Under the pieces are notes generated by a model that ran no database searches, was not told where the DNA came from, and saw only the letters and a list, made by a program, of their open reading frames with translations. 64,000 nt of DNA from Paraburkholderia panacisoli (lineage in GTDB: Bacteria; Pseudomonadota; Gammaproteobacteria; Burkholderiales; Burkholderiaceae): positions 186,001-250,000 of the forward strand of contig NZ_VTUZ01000012.1 in the NCBI RefSeq assembly GCF_008369935.1. The letters are read 5' to 3'. Of the stretch, positions 32,871-42,323 are shown one piece after another. The position numbers were made by a program, and so were the translations under genes. The stretch's first letter is position 1; the number at the start of each line of letters is the position of its first letter.

Positions 32871-34265
32871 TCAGAACGGCAGTTTCGCGTCGGCCTTCTC
32901 CGCGAGGATCACGCGGCGGAAGTCTTCCTGGATGCGCCTGAGTGCCGCGTCGTTATCGGCTTCGAAGCGCATCACCACGACTGGCGTGGTGTTCGACGAA
33001 CGCGCGAGACCGAAGCCGTCCGGATACTCGACGCGCAGGCCGTCGATCTTCACGACGTCGTCCGCGCCGGTGAACTTTGCGTTCTGCTGCAAGCGCGCGA
33101 TCAGTTCGAAGTTCTCGCCTTCTTCGAGCTTCAATTGCAGCTCCGGCGTGGAGTTCGAATTCGGCAGCGAGTTCAGCAGCTTGCTCGGATCGGCGACGCG
33201 CGTGAGAATTTCGAGCAGGCGCGCGCCCGTGTACAGGCCGTCGTCGAAACCGTACCAGCGGTCCTTGAAGAACACGTGGCCGCTCATCTCGCCGGCGAGC
33301 GGTGCGCCGGTTTCGCGCAGCTTCGCCTTCACGAGCGAGTGGCCAGTCTTCCACATCAGTGGCTCGCCGCCTTTGTCTTTCACCCACTTCGCGAGGTTGC
33401 GCGTGCACTTCACGTCGTAAATGATCTGCGCGCCCTTGTTGCGCGACAGCACTTCTTCGGCGAACAGCATCAGTTGGCGGTCCGGATAGATGATCTGGCC
33501 GTCCTTGGTGACGACGCCGAGGCGATCGCCGTCGCCGTCGAACGCGAAGCCGATTTCCGCATCCGTTTCCTTCAACGCGCGGATCACGTCCTGCAGGTTT
33601 TCCGGGTGAGCCGGGTCCGGGTGATGGTTCGGGAAGGTGCCGTCGATCTCGGTGAACAGTTCGACCAGTTCGCAGCCGAGCTTCTTGAACAACTTCGGCG
33701 CGAGGCCGCCGGCGACGCCGTTGCCGGTGTCGACGACGATCTTGATCGGACGCGCGAGCTTGACGTCACTCGCGATGCGATCGAGATATGCGTCGGCGAT
33801 GTCGTACTCGGTGTAGCTGCCGCTGCCGTCGCTGAAGTTCTCGTCGACGATGCGCTGATGCAGCGCGAGAATCTGTTCGCCGTAAATGGCCGCGCCGCGC
33901 AGGACCATCTTGAAGCCGTTGTAGTCAGGCGGATTGTGACTGCCGGTCACGACGATGCACGAATCGACGCGCCGTTCGCCGCCGTCGAGCTGCAAAGGTA
34001 CGCTGGCCGCGAAGTAGCCGACCGGCGTGGGCACCATGCCGACGTTGACCACGTCGACGCCGGCCGCGCGCAGACCGTCCGACAATGCCAGAACCAGCTC
34101 GGGACCGGACAGGCGACCGTCGCGCGCGACCACAACCGCATCGCCGCCCTGCGCGCGCACTTCGCTGCCGAACGCGCGGCCGATGGAACGCGCGGCATCG
34201 GCGTCGAGCGTCTTGCCGATCACGCCACGAATGTCATACGCCTTGAAAATGGATTTGGAGATCAT
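32871..34265 (-). CDS. manB: Phosphomannomutase/phosphoglucomutase
   Basis: 464 aa, alpha-D-phosphohexomutase family. The phosphoserine loop is VTGSHNPPDYNG with Ser109, the metal loop FDGDGDRLGVV, and the sugar-binding loop GEMSGHVFF; the C-terminal phosphate-binding region closes the set. It interconverts 6- and 1-phosphates of mannose and glucose for GDP-mannose and UDP-glucose synthesis, as AlgC does. It lies next to LPS core genes and divergent from a surface-glycan operon, suggesting supply of activated sugars to both. Confidence 0.92.
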   Translation of the reverse strand: MISKSIFKAYDIRGVIGKTLDADAARSIGRAFGSEVRAQGGDAVVVARDGRLSGPELVLALSDGLRAAGVDVVNVGMVPTPVGYFAASVPLQLDGGERRVDSCIVVTGSHNPPDYNGFKMVLRGAAIYGEQILALHQRIVDENFSDGSGSYTEYDIADAYLDRIASDVKLARPIKIVVDTGNGVAGGLAPKLFKKLGCELVELFTEIDGTFPNHHPDPAHPENLQDVIRALKETDAEIGFAFDGDGDRLGVVTKDGQIIYPDRQLMLFAEEVLSRNKGAQIIYDVKCTRNLAKWVKDKGGEPLMWKTGHSLVKAKLRETGAPLAGEMSGHVFFKDRWYGFDDGLYTGARLLEILTRVADPSKLLNSLPNSNSTPELQLKLEEGENFELIARLQQNAKFTGADDVVKIDGLRVEYPDGFGLARSSNTTPVVVMRFEADNDAALRRIQEDFRRVILAEKADAKLPF

Positions 34266-34567
34266 GTTGGCTCACTTACGTGCAATGGAAAATTTTGACC
34301 GGCGCACCGACGACTATCGGTAAAACTCACTGTAAAACCAGCGGTAAAACCAGTGATAAAAAGTAGCGCTGAAACGCTGCGGTACGCCCTTGCCGGAAGC
34401 GATCCGGTTCCAACTTATAATTGCGTTTTTCTGACCTGCCTGAATAACGCCATTCTAATGCTTAGACGCCCTCCTTTTGTAAAGTTGCCGCGACAGTCGG
34501 CCAGGTGGGCAACCGCGCACAGCGCCGCCGCGCTATCCACATACATGGACCGGCGAGCGGTCACCGG
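34266..34567 (+). promoter_or_regulatory. Divergent promoter region between manB and the flippase gene
   Basis: 302 bp, no gene. At 34318-34360 four short direct repeats of the form GTAAAAC-CA or GATAAAAA, spaced 12-13 bp, follow each other; they could be regulator sites. An exact TATAAT at 34416-34421 with a poor -35 (TTGCCG at 34390-34395, spacing too long) may be the flippase promoter. Both assignments are weak. Confidence 0.4.
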
Positions 34568-35830
34568 ATGCTGACGCTCAAGCGCTTCGCCAATCCCGAC
34601 GTCACGCGCGCATTCACGAATATCGTCTGGCTCGGACTCGAAAGACTCACGCAGATCGGCGTGGCGATCGTGATCAGCGGCGTGCTGGCGCGCTACTTCG
34701 GGCCGGACGTGTTCGGCAAATGGCAATACGCGAACACGCTGTTGCTAGTGCTCTCGCCGATCACCTGGGTGTGCGGCGCGGAAATCCTCGTACCCACCAT
34801 CGTCGGCCGGCCGCCCGCGCAACTCGGCACCGTGCTCGGCAGCGCATTCGCGTTGCGCTTTTCAGTGTCGGTCGCGGCATTGCTGCTCACGTGGCTCGGC
34901 ATCGCGCTGCATGTGTTCGAGCCGCTGGTCGGCGCGATGCTCGCGGGACTCGCGGTGACGATGCTGTTTCGCGAACCGTTTGTCGGCGTGATCAACGCGT
35001 GGCTGCAAAGCATGACCTATAGCAAGCCGCAGTTGCTCACCAGTATGAGTACGGCCGTACTCAAGGCCGGCTGCGTGTATCTGCTGGTGCGCGCGGCGGC
35101 CGCGCCGGCGCGCTTCGGCTGGCTGTGGGCGCTCGAATCCGCGGCGATCGGCGCGGTGCTGCTGGTCTACTTCATACGCCGGCATGGCGGCCGGCTCGGC
35201 TGGCAGGTCGACCGTGCGCTCTTCAGGCACTTCGCGAGCGCGGGCACGGTCTTCTGGCTCGGCCTGATCTGTATGTATCTGTTCCTGAAAGTCGACCGGC
35301 TGATGCTCGAACGCGCGATCTCGTTCGCGGACCTGGGCCGCTATTCCGCCGCCCAGCAATTGAACGAAAACTGGATCACGCTCGCGCTGATGCTCGCGCA
35401 GACCATTGCGCCCGCGTTCGTCTACCGTGTGCAGGAAGCCGCGCAACTGCGCCGCAATATGTGGCGGCTCACCGCAATGACCGCCGCGTTGATGGTGAGC
35501 GGCGCGTTCGTGCTGGACCTGCTCGCCGGCTTCATCATTCGCCGCGTGTTCGGGCCGGGCTTCGAAGGCGCGATCGAAATCTTCCGCTGGGCCGTGTGGC
35601 TGTCCGTACCCGCCGGCATCGAAGCGATCGGCAATCTGATCGTGCTGAAGTATCAGGCCAAGTTCGTGTTGCTCTGCAAATGGCTGCTGGCGCTGGCCGT
35701 CGCGTTCGTGGTCAATCTGCTGGCAATCCCGCGCTTGGGCGCTTATGGCGCGCTGGTGGGTCTCGCGGCCGGCTATCTGGCGGCGGCATCGGTCAATCTT
35801 TATTACATCCGTTTCAAATTGCGCCCATGA
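34568..35830 (+). CDS. Oligosaccharide flippase (Wzx-like, MOP superfamily)
   Basis: 420 aa from the ATG at 34568, about twelve hydrophobic segments spread over the length. LERLTQIGVAIVISGVLARYFGPDVFGKWQYANTL at the N-terminus is the standard polysaccharide-synthesis (PF01943) pattern, as is DRLMLERAISFADLGRYSAAQQLNENW in the middle. It would move undecaprenyl-linked glycan units across the inner membrane. The stop overlaps the next glycosyltransferase by ATGA. It belongs to the LPS/surface-glycan unit and is distinct from the second flippase at 49359. Confidence 0.85.
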   Translation: MLTLKRFANPDVTRAFTNIVWLGLERLTQIGVAIVISGVLARYFGPDVFGKWQYANTLLLVLSPITWVCGAEILVPTIVGRPPAQLGTVLGSAFALRFSVSVAALLLTWLGIALHVFEPLVGAMLAGLAVTMLFREPFVGVINAWLQSMTYSKPQLLTSMSTAVLKAGCVYLLVRAAAAPARFGWLWALESAAIGAVLLVYFIRRHGGRLGWQVDRALFRHFASAGTVFWLGLICMYLFLKVDRLMLERAISFADLGRYSAAQQLNENWITLALMLAQTIAPAFVYRVQEAAQLRRNMWRLTAMTAALMVSGAFVLDLLAGFIIRRVFGPGFEGAIEIFRWAVWLSVPAGIEAIGNLIVLKYQAKFVLLCKWLLALAVAFVVNLLAIPRLGAYGALVGLAAGYLAAASVNLYYIRFKLRP

Positions 35831-36657
35831 CGAACTCATCCGCCGCCGCGCAGATTTCACTCGACGATGTCGCCGTGCTGATGCCCGCGTACAACGGCCA
35901 GGCCGACGTCGATCTGACGCTCGCGTCGTTCAGCGAGAGTGCGCCGGTGCACGTGCTGATCGTCGACGACGGCAGCACGCCGTCGATCGTCGCGCCAGCG
36001 CTCGCCAATCTGTGCATCGACGTGTTGCGCATGCCGCAGAACGGCGGCATCGAGCGCGCATTGCAAGCGGGCATCGACGCGCTCGCGCAGCGCGGCTTTC
36101 GCTATGCCGCGCGCATCGACGCGGGCGACCGCAGCGTACCGCAACGGCTCGCGAAACAGCGCGCGTTCATGGAGGCGCATCCGCGGGTGGCGGGCCTCGG
36201 CATGTGGACGCAGGTCGTCACGCGCGCGGGCGAGCCGCTCTTCATGCTGACGCCGCCTGCCGAGCCCGACGCGATCCGTCGCTTGCGGTTCTTCCGCTCG
36301 TGCCTCGCGCATCCTTCGATGATGCTGCGCATCGACGCGGTGCGCGCAGTGGGCAACTATCGCGCGGCCTACCGCTCCGCTGAAGACCTCGATCTGTTTG
36401 TCCGCCTCATGGAGCGCTACGATTGCGCGAACCTGCCGGAACTCGGTCTCTACTACGAACTGAACGAAGGCGGCATCAGCGCGACCAAACGGCGCCGCCA
36501 GGTGAGTTCGACGCTGCGGCTGCAACTGCGCTATTTCAACGCCGCCAATCCGTACGACTGGCTGGGCCTCGTCAAAAACCTGCTGCATCTGGTGACGCCG
36601 TACCGTGCGCTGCAGCGGGTCAAACGCGCGCTGCTCGCGCCGCGCGCGAGCAACTAA
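35827..36657 (+). CDS. Glycosyltransferase family 2
   Basis: 276 aa from the ATG at 35827, overlapping the flippase stop by 4 bp. The GT-A fold is shown by VAVLMPAYNGQADVDLTLASF, VLIVDDGSTPSIV and NGGIERALQAGIDAL, with IDAGDRSVPQRLAKQ as the DXD-like segment and SAEDLDLFVRLMERY as the ED motif. It transfers a sugar from an NDP donor to a lipid-linked glycan. No membrane segment is visible. Donor and acceptor cannot be named. Confidence 0.86.
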   Translation: MTNSSAAAQISLDDVAVLMPAYNGQADVDLTLASFSESAPVHVLIVDDGSTPSIVAPALANLCIDVLRMPQNGGIERALQAGIDALAQRGFRYAARIDAGDRSVPQRLAKQRAFMEAHPRVAGLGMWTQVVTRAGEPLFMLTPPAEPDAIRRLRFFRSCLAHPSMMLRIDAVRAVGNYRAAYRSAEDLDLFVRLMERYDCANLPELGLYYELNEGGISATKRRRQVSSTLRLQLRYFNAANPYDWLGLVKNLLHLVTPYRALQRVKRALLAPRASN

Positions 36658-36660
36658 ACC

Positions 36661-37845
36661 ATGCCACGCCCCACTGAACGCCACGCCCGCTCCCGCATGA
36701 AGCCTGCCCTGAAGTCGACGCCCGCGTTGCGCATCACCCTCGTCTGCAATACCGCCTGGGCCATCCATACCTATCGGCAAGGGCTGATCCGCATGCTGGT
36801 CGGACGCGGCGTCGACGTGACGGTGCTCGCGCCGCGCGACCGCACGTTCCCGCTGCTCACCGCGATGGGCTGCCGTTGCATCGAACTGCCGGTCGCGTCC
36901 AAAGGCACCAATCCGCGCGACGATCTGCGCACCCTCCTATCGCTCTACCGGCAATACCGGACCATCCGCCCGCACGTGGTGTTCCACTACACGATCAAGC
37001 CGAACATCTACGGCTCGATCGCCGCGAAGCTCGCGGGCGTGCAGTCAGTGGCGGTCACGACCGGGCTCGGTTACGTGTTCATCCAGCACAGCCGCGCCGC
37101 ACAGGTGGCGAAAAGACTGTATCGTTTCGCGTTCCGTTTCCCGCGCGAAGTCTGGTTTCTGAATCGCGCCGATCAGGCTGCGTTTGTCGAGCAGAATTTG
37201 CTGGTGCATCCTGAGCGCGCGCGGCTCCTGCACGGCGAAGGCGTCGATCTCGAGCAGTTCGCGTTCACGCCCTTGCCCGAGCGGCCGGATTTCAGGTTCG
37301 TGCTGATCGGGCGACTGCTGTGGGACAAGGGCGTCGGCGAATATGTGCAAGCTGCACGCAGCTTGCGTGAACGTTATCCGCGCGCGCGGTTCCAACTGCT
37401 CGGTCCGGTCGGCGTCGACAATCCGAGCGCGATCACGCGCGAAGAAGTGGCGGCGTGGGAACAGGAAGGCGTCATCGAGTATCTTGGCGAGGCGCATGAC
37501 GTGCGCCCCTTGATCGCCGATGCCGACTGCATCGTTTTACCGTCGTATCGTGAAGGCGTGCCGCGCACGCTGATGGAAGCGTCGGCGATGGGTCGGCCGA
37601 TCGTCACAACCGACGTGCCGGGTTGCCGCGAAGTGGTGGCCGACGGCGTCAACGGCTTGCTGTGCGAAGTGCGCAACGCGGACAGTCTCGCGACACAACT
37701 CGCGCGCATGCTCGACATGAGCCACGCCGAACGCCGCGCGATGGCCGAGCGCGGCCGGCAGAAAGTTGCACAAGAATTCGACGAACGGGTCGTCGTCGAA
37801 ACCTATAAAGACCTGGTGCAGAAAATGACGGGTGTTTTACTTTAA
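36661..37845 (+). CDS. Glycosyltransferase family 4 (GT-B)
   Basis: 394 aa; a start at 36697 (MKPALKSTPALRITLVCNTAW) is equally possible and would leave 382 aa. The N-terminal domain shows NTAWAIHTYRQGLIRMLVGRGVDVTVLAP and HVVFHYTIKPNIYGSIAAKLAG, typical of transferases close to WbnH/PglA-type N-acetylgalactosaminyl-(diphospho)undecaprenol transferases. The donor site is SYREGVPRTLMEASAMGRPIVTTDVPGCREVV. Lies 3 bp after the GT2 gene and 12 bp before galE, consistent with use of a UDP-Gal or UDP-GalNAc donor. Confidence 0.86.
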   Translation: MPRPTERHARSRMKPALKSTPALRITLVCNTAWAIHTYRQGLIRMLVGRGVDVTVLAPRDRTFPLLTAMGCRCIELPVASKGTNPRDDLRTLLSLYRQYRTIRPHVVFHYTIKPNIYGSIAAKLAGVQSVAVTTGLGYVFIQHSRAAQVAKRLYRFAFRFPREVWFLNRADQAAFVEQNLLVHPERARLLHGEGVDLEQFAFTPLPERPDFRFVLIGRLLWDKGVGEYVQAARSLRERYPRARFQLLGPVGVDNPSAITREEVAAWEQEGVIEYLGEAHDVRPLIADADCIVLPSYREGVPRTLMEASAMGRPIVTTDVPGCREVVADGVNGLLCEVRNADSLATQLARMLDMSHAERRAMAERGRQKVAQEFDERVVVETYKDLVQKMTGVLL

Positions 37846-37857
37846 TGGAGCTATAGC

Positions 37858-38880
37858 ATGACCACGAAGGGCACGATTCTGGTAACGGGCGGCGCGGGCT
37901 TTATCGGCTCGCACACATGCGTCGAACTGCTCAACGACGGCTACGACGTCGTGGTGATCGACAACCTCGTGAACAGCAACCGCGAATCGCTGCGGCGCGT
38001 GGAAAAAATCACCGGCCGCGCCGTGACCTTCTACGAAAACGATGCCCGCGACGAAGCCGCGCTCAAGCGCATTTTCGACGCGCATCCGATCACCGGCGCG
38101 ATTCACTTCGCCGCGCTGAAGGCGGTCGGCGAATCGGTCGCGAAGCCGGTCGAGTACTACGCCAACAACGTCGGCAGCCTGCTGAGCCTGCTCGGCGTGA
38201 TGCGCGATCGTAATGTGAAGCAGTTCGTGTTCAGTTCTTCGGCCACCGTGTACGGCGTGCCGAAGAGCTCGCCGATCGACGAGTCGTTCCCGCTGTCGGC
38301 CACCAATCCGTATGGCCAGTCGAAGCTGATCGCCGAGCAGGTGTTGCGCGATCTGCAACTGGCCGACCCGTCATGGCGCATCGCCACCCTGCGCTACTTC
38401 AATCCGGTCGGCGCGCACGAGAGCGGTTTGATCGGCGAAGATCCGGCCGGCATTCCGAACAACCTGATGCCGTACGTCGCGCAGGTGGCGGTCGGCAAGC
38501 TCGAAAAACTGCGCGTGTTCGGCGGCGACTATGAAACGCCCGACGGCACCGGCGTGCGCGACTATATCCACGTGGTCGATCTGGCGCGCGGACACCTGGC
38601 CGCGCTCGATGCGCTGGTCAGGCGCGATGCGAGTTTCGTCGTGAACCTCGGCACGGGCCAGGGCTATAGCGTGCTGGACGTGGTGCGCGCGTTCGAAAAG
38701 GCGTCCGGCAAGCCGGTGCCCTACGAGATCGTCGCGCGCCGTCCGGGCGATGTCGCTTCGTGCTTCGCCAATCCGGCCGCGGCGCAAGACATCATCGGCT
38801 GGCGCGCGCAGTACGGTATCGAGCGGATGTGCGCGGATCACTGGCGCTGGCAGTCGACGAATCCGCGCGGCTTCGCCTGA
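37858..38880 (+). CDS. galE: UDP-glucose 4-epimerase
   Basis: 340 aa, short-chain dehydrogenase fold. NAD motif GGAGFIGSHTCVELLNDGYDVVVIDNL at the N-terminus, catalytic Ser/Tyr/Lys in SSSATVYG and NPYGQSKLIAEQ, and the GDYETPDGTGVRDYIHVVDLARGH segment are those of true GalE. It interconverts UDP-glucose and UDP-galactose (and possibly the N-acetyl forms). Last gene of the plus-strand surface-glycan unit; its end nearly meets the PAP2 gene on the other strand, 12 bp apart. Confidence 0.94.
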   Translation: MTTKGTILVTGGAGFIGSHTCVELLNDGYDVVVIDNLVNSNRESLRRVEKITGRAVTFYENDARDEAALKRIFDAHPITGAIHFAALKAVGESVAKPVEYYANNVGSLLSLLGVMRDRNVKQFVFSSSATVYGVPKSSPIDESFPLSATNPYGQSKLIAEQVLRDLQLADPSWRIATLRYFNPVGAHESGLIGEDPAGIPNNLMPYVAQVAVGKLEKLRVFGGDYETPDGTGVRDYIHVVDLARGHLAALDALVRRDASFVVNLGTGQGYSVLDVVRAFEKASGKPVPYEIVARRPGDVASCFANPAAAQDIIGWRAQYGIERMCADHWRWQSTNPRGFA

Positions 38881-38892
38881 GTGAAGTGAAGG

Positions 38893-39657
38893 TCAATGGC
38901 GGAGGCCGGCGAATAGCCGAACAGGGGGTCGGCTCTCGTGGATGTTCTTAGCCTCTACCATTGCCTGATGAGCCGTCGAAATAGATTGCACGAGGATCCG
39001 GATTTCATCCATCTGTGTTACCAACTCGAAACACACCACGAATGCCATCGCGTAACCGAACCCTGGCCATTTGTTGATCCATCGCAGGATGGGGGCTGTA
39101 AGAGGCCTTCTGATGAAGTCCCTCGTTATCACATAGGTGGTCACAACGCCGATCAGCGCTCCGGCGATGACGTCGGTCGGATAGTGCAGACCGAGATAAA
39201 CTCGCGGCGCGCATATGAAGATCGCCGTGTAGAGAATCGCGGGTATCCCTACGCGGACTGAGATGAGAAAAATTCCCGTGGCGACCGACATCCACATCAT
39301 CGCGTGGTCGCTCGGAAAAGAACTCCACAGTCGCAACTCATGCTCCCCCTCGGCCGCGGGAAAGAGAAGGTGCAAATCCGGGTTATAGATCGGTCGCACG
39401 CGAAATGGCAGGTAATGCGCGAGAAGTCTGCCAAGCACGAGTGCCAGAATGCCGCTCGCAAGGGTCGCGATGACGACCTCGCGATCCCATTCACCGCGCT
39501 TAGGGGGTTTGAACCATATCCAGCATAATATGGGGACGAACACCAGGCCCTTGAACATGTAGAAGCCGGCGATGGCTTTTATCGCCTTGGTCATCAATCC
39601 AGCCCCAAATGCATGTTGGGTCAGGAAAGTTAGAATTGTTAGATCGAATCCGTTCAT
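38893..39657 (-). CDS. PAP2-family membrane phosphatase
   Basis: 254 aa from the ATG at 39657, which has GAGGAG 7 bp upstream (a start at 39672 lies inside that site). The three PAP2 motifs are visible: RVRPIYNPD (KX6RP variant), SFPSDHAM (PSGH variant with Asp for Gly) and RVYLGLHYPTDV (SRX5HX3D variant). Five to six hydrophobic segments place it in the membrane. Such enzymes dephosphorylate undecaprenyl pyrophosphate or lipid A, fitting the glycan surroundings. It borders the IS-remnant zone and faces away from it. Confidence 0.86.
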   Translation of the reverse strand: MNGFDLTILTFLTQHAFGAGLMTKAIKAIAGFYMFKGLVFVPILCWIWFKPPKRGEWDREVVIATLASGILALVLGRLLAHYLPFRVRPIYNPDLHLLFPAAEGEHELRLWSSFPSDHAMMWMSVATGIFLISVRVGIPAILYTAIFICAPRVYLGLHYPTDVIAGALIGVVTTYVITRDFIRRPLTAPILRWINKWPGFGYAMAFVVCFELVTQMDEIRILVQSISTAHQAMVEAKNIHESRPPVRLFAGLRH

Positions 39658-40126
39658 TGCGGATCTCCTCAACGTAGTCGCTCACAGGGTGCAGAGGCAA
39701 ACGCTCGGCACCTCGAATTTCATGCTGCCCGCGTGCTCCCTCACCCTTCGGGATCACGCTATCGGCCATGGCTGATCGCAACCTCAACACCGCCGGATTT
39801 TTCGCGCCAGCGCTTCGAGTGGGTACCGGTTCATCGGTCTTCCGCGGCAGTCGAGATCTTCCGGCCGTGGTCTTCGTGGTCCCTAGGATCTGACTCTTGA
39901 TGGTAACTCCTCGCGCCCCAAATTGACTTATGAATGTCTTATTTGTGTGTTATAGCGCACGCAGATGGAACGCGGCTGCGAGCGTTTCGGCAATACGTAC
40001 CGTTTGCTACATCTACGAGTTTTCGTTGGCATCGATAGGATGCTCAGTTACAGACTTTGATCTGCTGGTGCGGTGCATCACGCCGCCGGAAAACGCGCTG
40101 TGTCGGCACTGGCCAGAGAAACGGAA

Positions 40127-40249
40127 ATGACTGAACAGACGTTGTACACGTGGAGCCGACAGGCGAAAGGGCCGTGCCCGGCGATCGGAAGAATCCCGAA
40201 GGATGGTCTTCGGAGGACAAGTTTGCAGTAGTGCTGGAAACAGCGCCGC
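40127..40249 (+). pseudogene. Fragment of an IS3-type OrfA-like transposase gene
   Basis: From the ATG at 40127, MTEQTLYTWSRQAKGP is followed in the next frame by VPGDRKNPEGWSSEDKFAVVLETAPL. Together these resemble the conserved part of a helix-turn-helix transposase (xTLYxWRxxxKxxG-VPGDxxNPxxWSxEDKxAVVxETAxL). One frameshift near 40175 and loss of the rest show it is dead. It stops where the IS5-family remnant on the other strand begins, suggesting that one element landed in the other. Confidence 0.6.
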
Positions 40250-40960
40250 TCCATGCAGCGAAGCTGGCCGACAGGCCAATGCGTTTTGCCGATGCGGCTG
40301 CCGTGAGGCGAGCCGATTTGTGCGAGCAGCGGCGTGATGCCGCGTGTTCGTAAACGTTGTCGATGTGGTTCGGAACTGTAGCCTCGGCCGCCCTGAACGA
40401 TTCGTGGTTTATGCAGGGGACGTCCCCGCTAGCCACGAATATGCGCAATGGCCTCGACCAACGAATCAAGCCGGGCAATGTCGTGACGGTTTGCCGCGCT
40501 CAGGATGACCGCGAGCGGGATGCCTTGCGCGTCGACGATGAGATGGTGTTTGCTGCCGGGTTTGCGCCGGTCCGTGGAATTCGGGCCGGTTTTTTCCCGC
40601 CGGCACGGCACGAATCGATGAACTGTCGACAAGCGCTCGCGACAAATCTATTTCGCCACGGCGACGCAATTCGGCCAGCAGGTTCTCGCGGATGCGTGCC
40701 AGACGCCATATTGCTGCAATGCGACGAGCCATCGCCAGCAGGCAGTGCCTGAATCGCACCCCATCTCTTGGGGCAGCATATTCCACGCGATGCCTGAGCG
40801 AAGCACGAACACGATGCCCGTCAGTGCGGCGCAGTCGGCGGTCGGCTTGCGTCCCGCGTACTGTCGATCGCGGGGTGCTTGCGCGGGCAGAAGTAGTTTC
40901 TTGATGAGGGAGGAAAGAAGAACGAAAAGCGCTGCATTGCGCAGCACGCTTCCCTCCCTG
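40250..40960 (-). mobile_element. Degenerate IS5-family (IS427-like) transposase, remnant 1
   Basis: Read on the minus strand from about 40930 down: LLLPAQAPRDRQYAGRKPT, ALTGIVFVLRSGIAWNMLPQEMG, then after a frameshift RALVDSSSIRA, then in another frame PGSKHHLIVDAQGIPLAVILSAANRHD, an in-frame TAG, and RGRPLHKPRIVQGGRGY followed by LLAQIGSPHGSRIGKTHWPV. This is the order of the IS5/IS427 DDE transposase, with at least two frameshifts and one nonsense codon, so it is inactive. The catalytic region keeps VDSS and the R-G-Y part. Terminal inverted repeats were not found by eye. Confidence 0.85.
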
Positions 40961-40994
40961 GGCCTATATGGCAGACGATTCTCACAGGTGCGCA

Positions 40995-41027
40995 GCGCCG
41001 CGTGGCTCACTTGAGGACACGCGGCGC
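40995..41027. terminator. Stem-loop after the first putative hydrolase gene
   Basis: Arms GCGCCGCGTG and CACGCGGCGC (10 bp) around a 13-base loop, 13 bp past the stop at 41040 of the minus-strand gene. No U-run follows, so it may be a weak terminator or a 3'-end stabiliser. Confidence 0.5.
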
Positions 41028-41039
41028 GGACGCAATCTC

Positions 41040-42323
41040 TTAGCTGACTACGATGGCCGAAGAAAGGACGTTCTTGATGAACGGCTTGCCCACAACCTTG
41101 ATGTAGTAGGTGCCCGGGTTGAGCACCGGAATCGAGGTCGTGGTGGCCGAGTAGTTCACATGGTTCCACGCGCCGTTGTAGTAAGCCCACAACTCCAGGT
41201 GATCCACGGTTTCCGGGTGCGTGAAGGAAGCCTTGATCGTGCGGCCACTCACCGTAGTGGTCACCGCCAGACAGTTGTCGATACCCGTCTCCAGCGGCGT
41301 GCCTTCGTAGTAGTCATCCCACGTCACCAGTTGCAGGAACGGCAACTGTTTCGCCGAATTGTAGTACTGGTTAATCTTCGTGAACGTGTTCAGCCACGTT
41401 CCACCGCACTGCTGATTGACATACGACGGGCCATCCCACGAGGCCAACGAGCCGTTGAAGCCCTTGAACGCTGCGCCCATGGTGATCTGGTTGGGGTGCA
41501 GATTGGAACGCGTATAGAAGTCGTCAACCGTGGACAAATCCGGGGGGGCTACATTCGTGCTGGTCGGATTGGCCCACAGGAATGAACCTCCGGACTTCGC
41601 GATACCGAAGCCATCCGGCGACGTAGCGTTGTCCAGATGCACAAACTGGACATTCGGATATGTGCTCTGAATGGTCGTCCAGTTGATCCCGCTCGCCGCC
41701 GTCAAGCCAAAATCAGCGACGACCGGCTTGCCGTTGTACTTCAGATACGACGCATCGCTCAGGTAATGCGAGTTGATGTAGCTCATCGCGGCCAGCACCT
41801 TGTTCTGGTTGGTCCCGCTGTAGTTGTTCAACAGGTTCGCGTCGAGCATGATCGCATACGTCAGCTTGCTGCCAGACAACGCAGTGTAATTGTGAATGAG
41901 CGGTTGCGAGACGAGCCAGTCCTTGTCGCTGATATCGGTCTGCCCCTGCCAATCTACCAGCACGCCATCGACACCGCGACTTACGAGGTCGGCGAAGAAC
42001 GCGTTGATGTAAGTCGGATTGGCGTTCGAGTAGTTGACGTTGATACCGGTGTCCATGCCGCCGTCGAACCACGGCAGATAGTGCACCAGCACCTTCGTCG
42101 TGTTACCCGGGTACAACAACGAATGGACGTTCACCTTCGACACGTTGGTGTTACCGGCAAGCGTGCCATTCGAGAGCGCGGCGGTGTTCGCGGAGGCCGA
42201 CGTGTTCGCGGCCATCAGCGCCGCTTGTGCTGACTGCGCCTGCGCGTGACCGGCAACAAAAAGAGTAGCAATACCCGCGAGCATAGCGCGGATGAATTTG
42301 GATCTTAACTGAGTCGACATCAT
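41040..42323 (-). CDS. Secreted putative glycoside hydrolase (GH99/GH71-like), paralogue 1
   Basis: 427 aa with AGGA 6 bp before the ATG at 42323. A signal peptide ends GHAQAQ. A Ser/Ala/Asn-rich stretch leads into NVSKVNVHSLLYPGNTTKVLVHYLPWF, then GVDGVLVDWQGQ, PVVADFGLT, and LQLVTWDDYYEGTPLETGIDNC, followed by a small C-terminal beta domain ending GKPFIKNVLSSAIVVS. The barrel-like order, the acid pairs in DDYYEGTPLE and secretion suggest a polysaccharide hydrolase of the GH99 or GH71 kind; the family could not be fixed. Two Cys (QQCGGTW and GIDNC) may form a disulfide. Its paralogue is at 55752-57056. Confidence 0.7.
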   Translation of the reverse strand: MMSTQLRSKFIRAMLAGIATLFVAGHAQAQSAQAALMAANTSASANTAALSNGTLAGNTNVSKVNVHSLLYPGNTTKVLVHYLPWFDGGMDTGINVNYSNANPTYINAFFADLVSRGVDGVLVDWQGQTDISDKDWLVSQPLIHNYTALSGSKLTYAIMLDANLLNNYSGTNQNKVLAAMSYINSHYLSDASYLKYNGKPVVADFGLTAASGINWTTIQSTYPNVQFVHLDNATSPDGFGIAKSGGSFLWANPTSTNVAPPDLSTVDDFYTRSNLHPNQITMGAAFKGFNGSLASWDGPSYVNQQCGGTWLNTFTKINQYYNSAKQLPFLQLVTWDDYYEGTPLETGIDNCLAVTTTVSGRTIKASFTHPETVDHLELWAYYNGAWNHVNYSATTTSIPVLNPGTYYIKVVGKPFIKNVLSSAIVVS

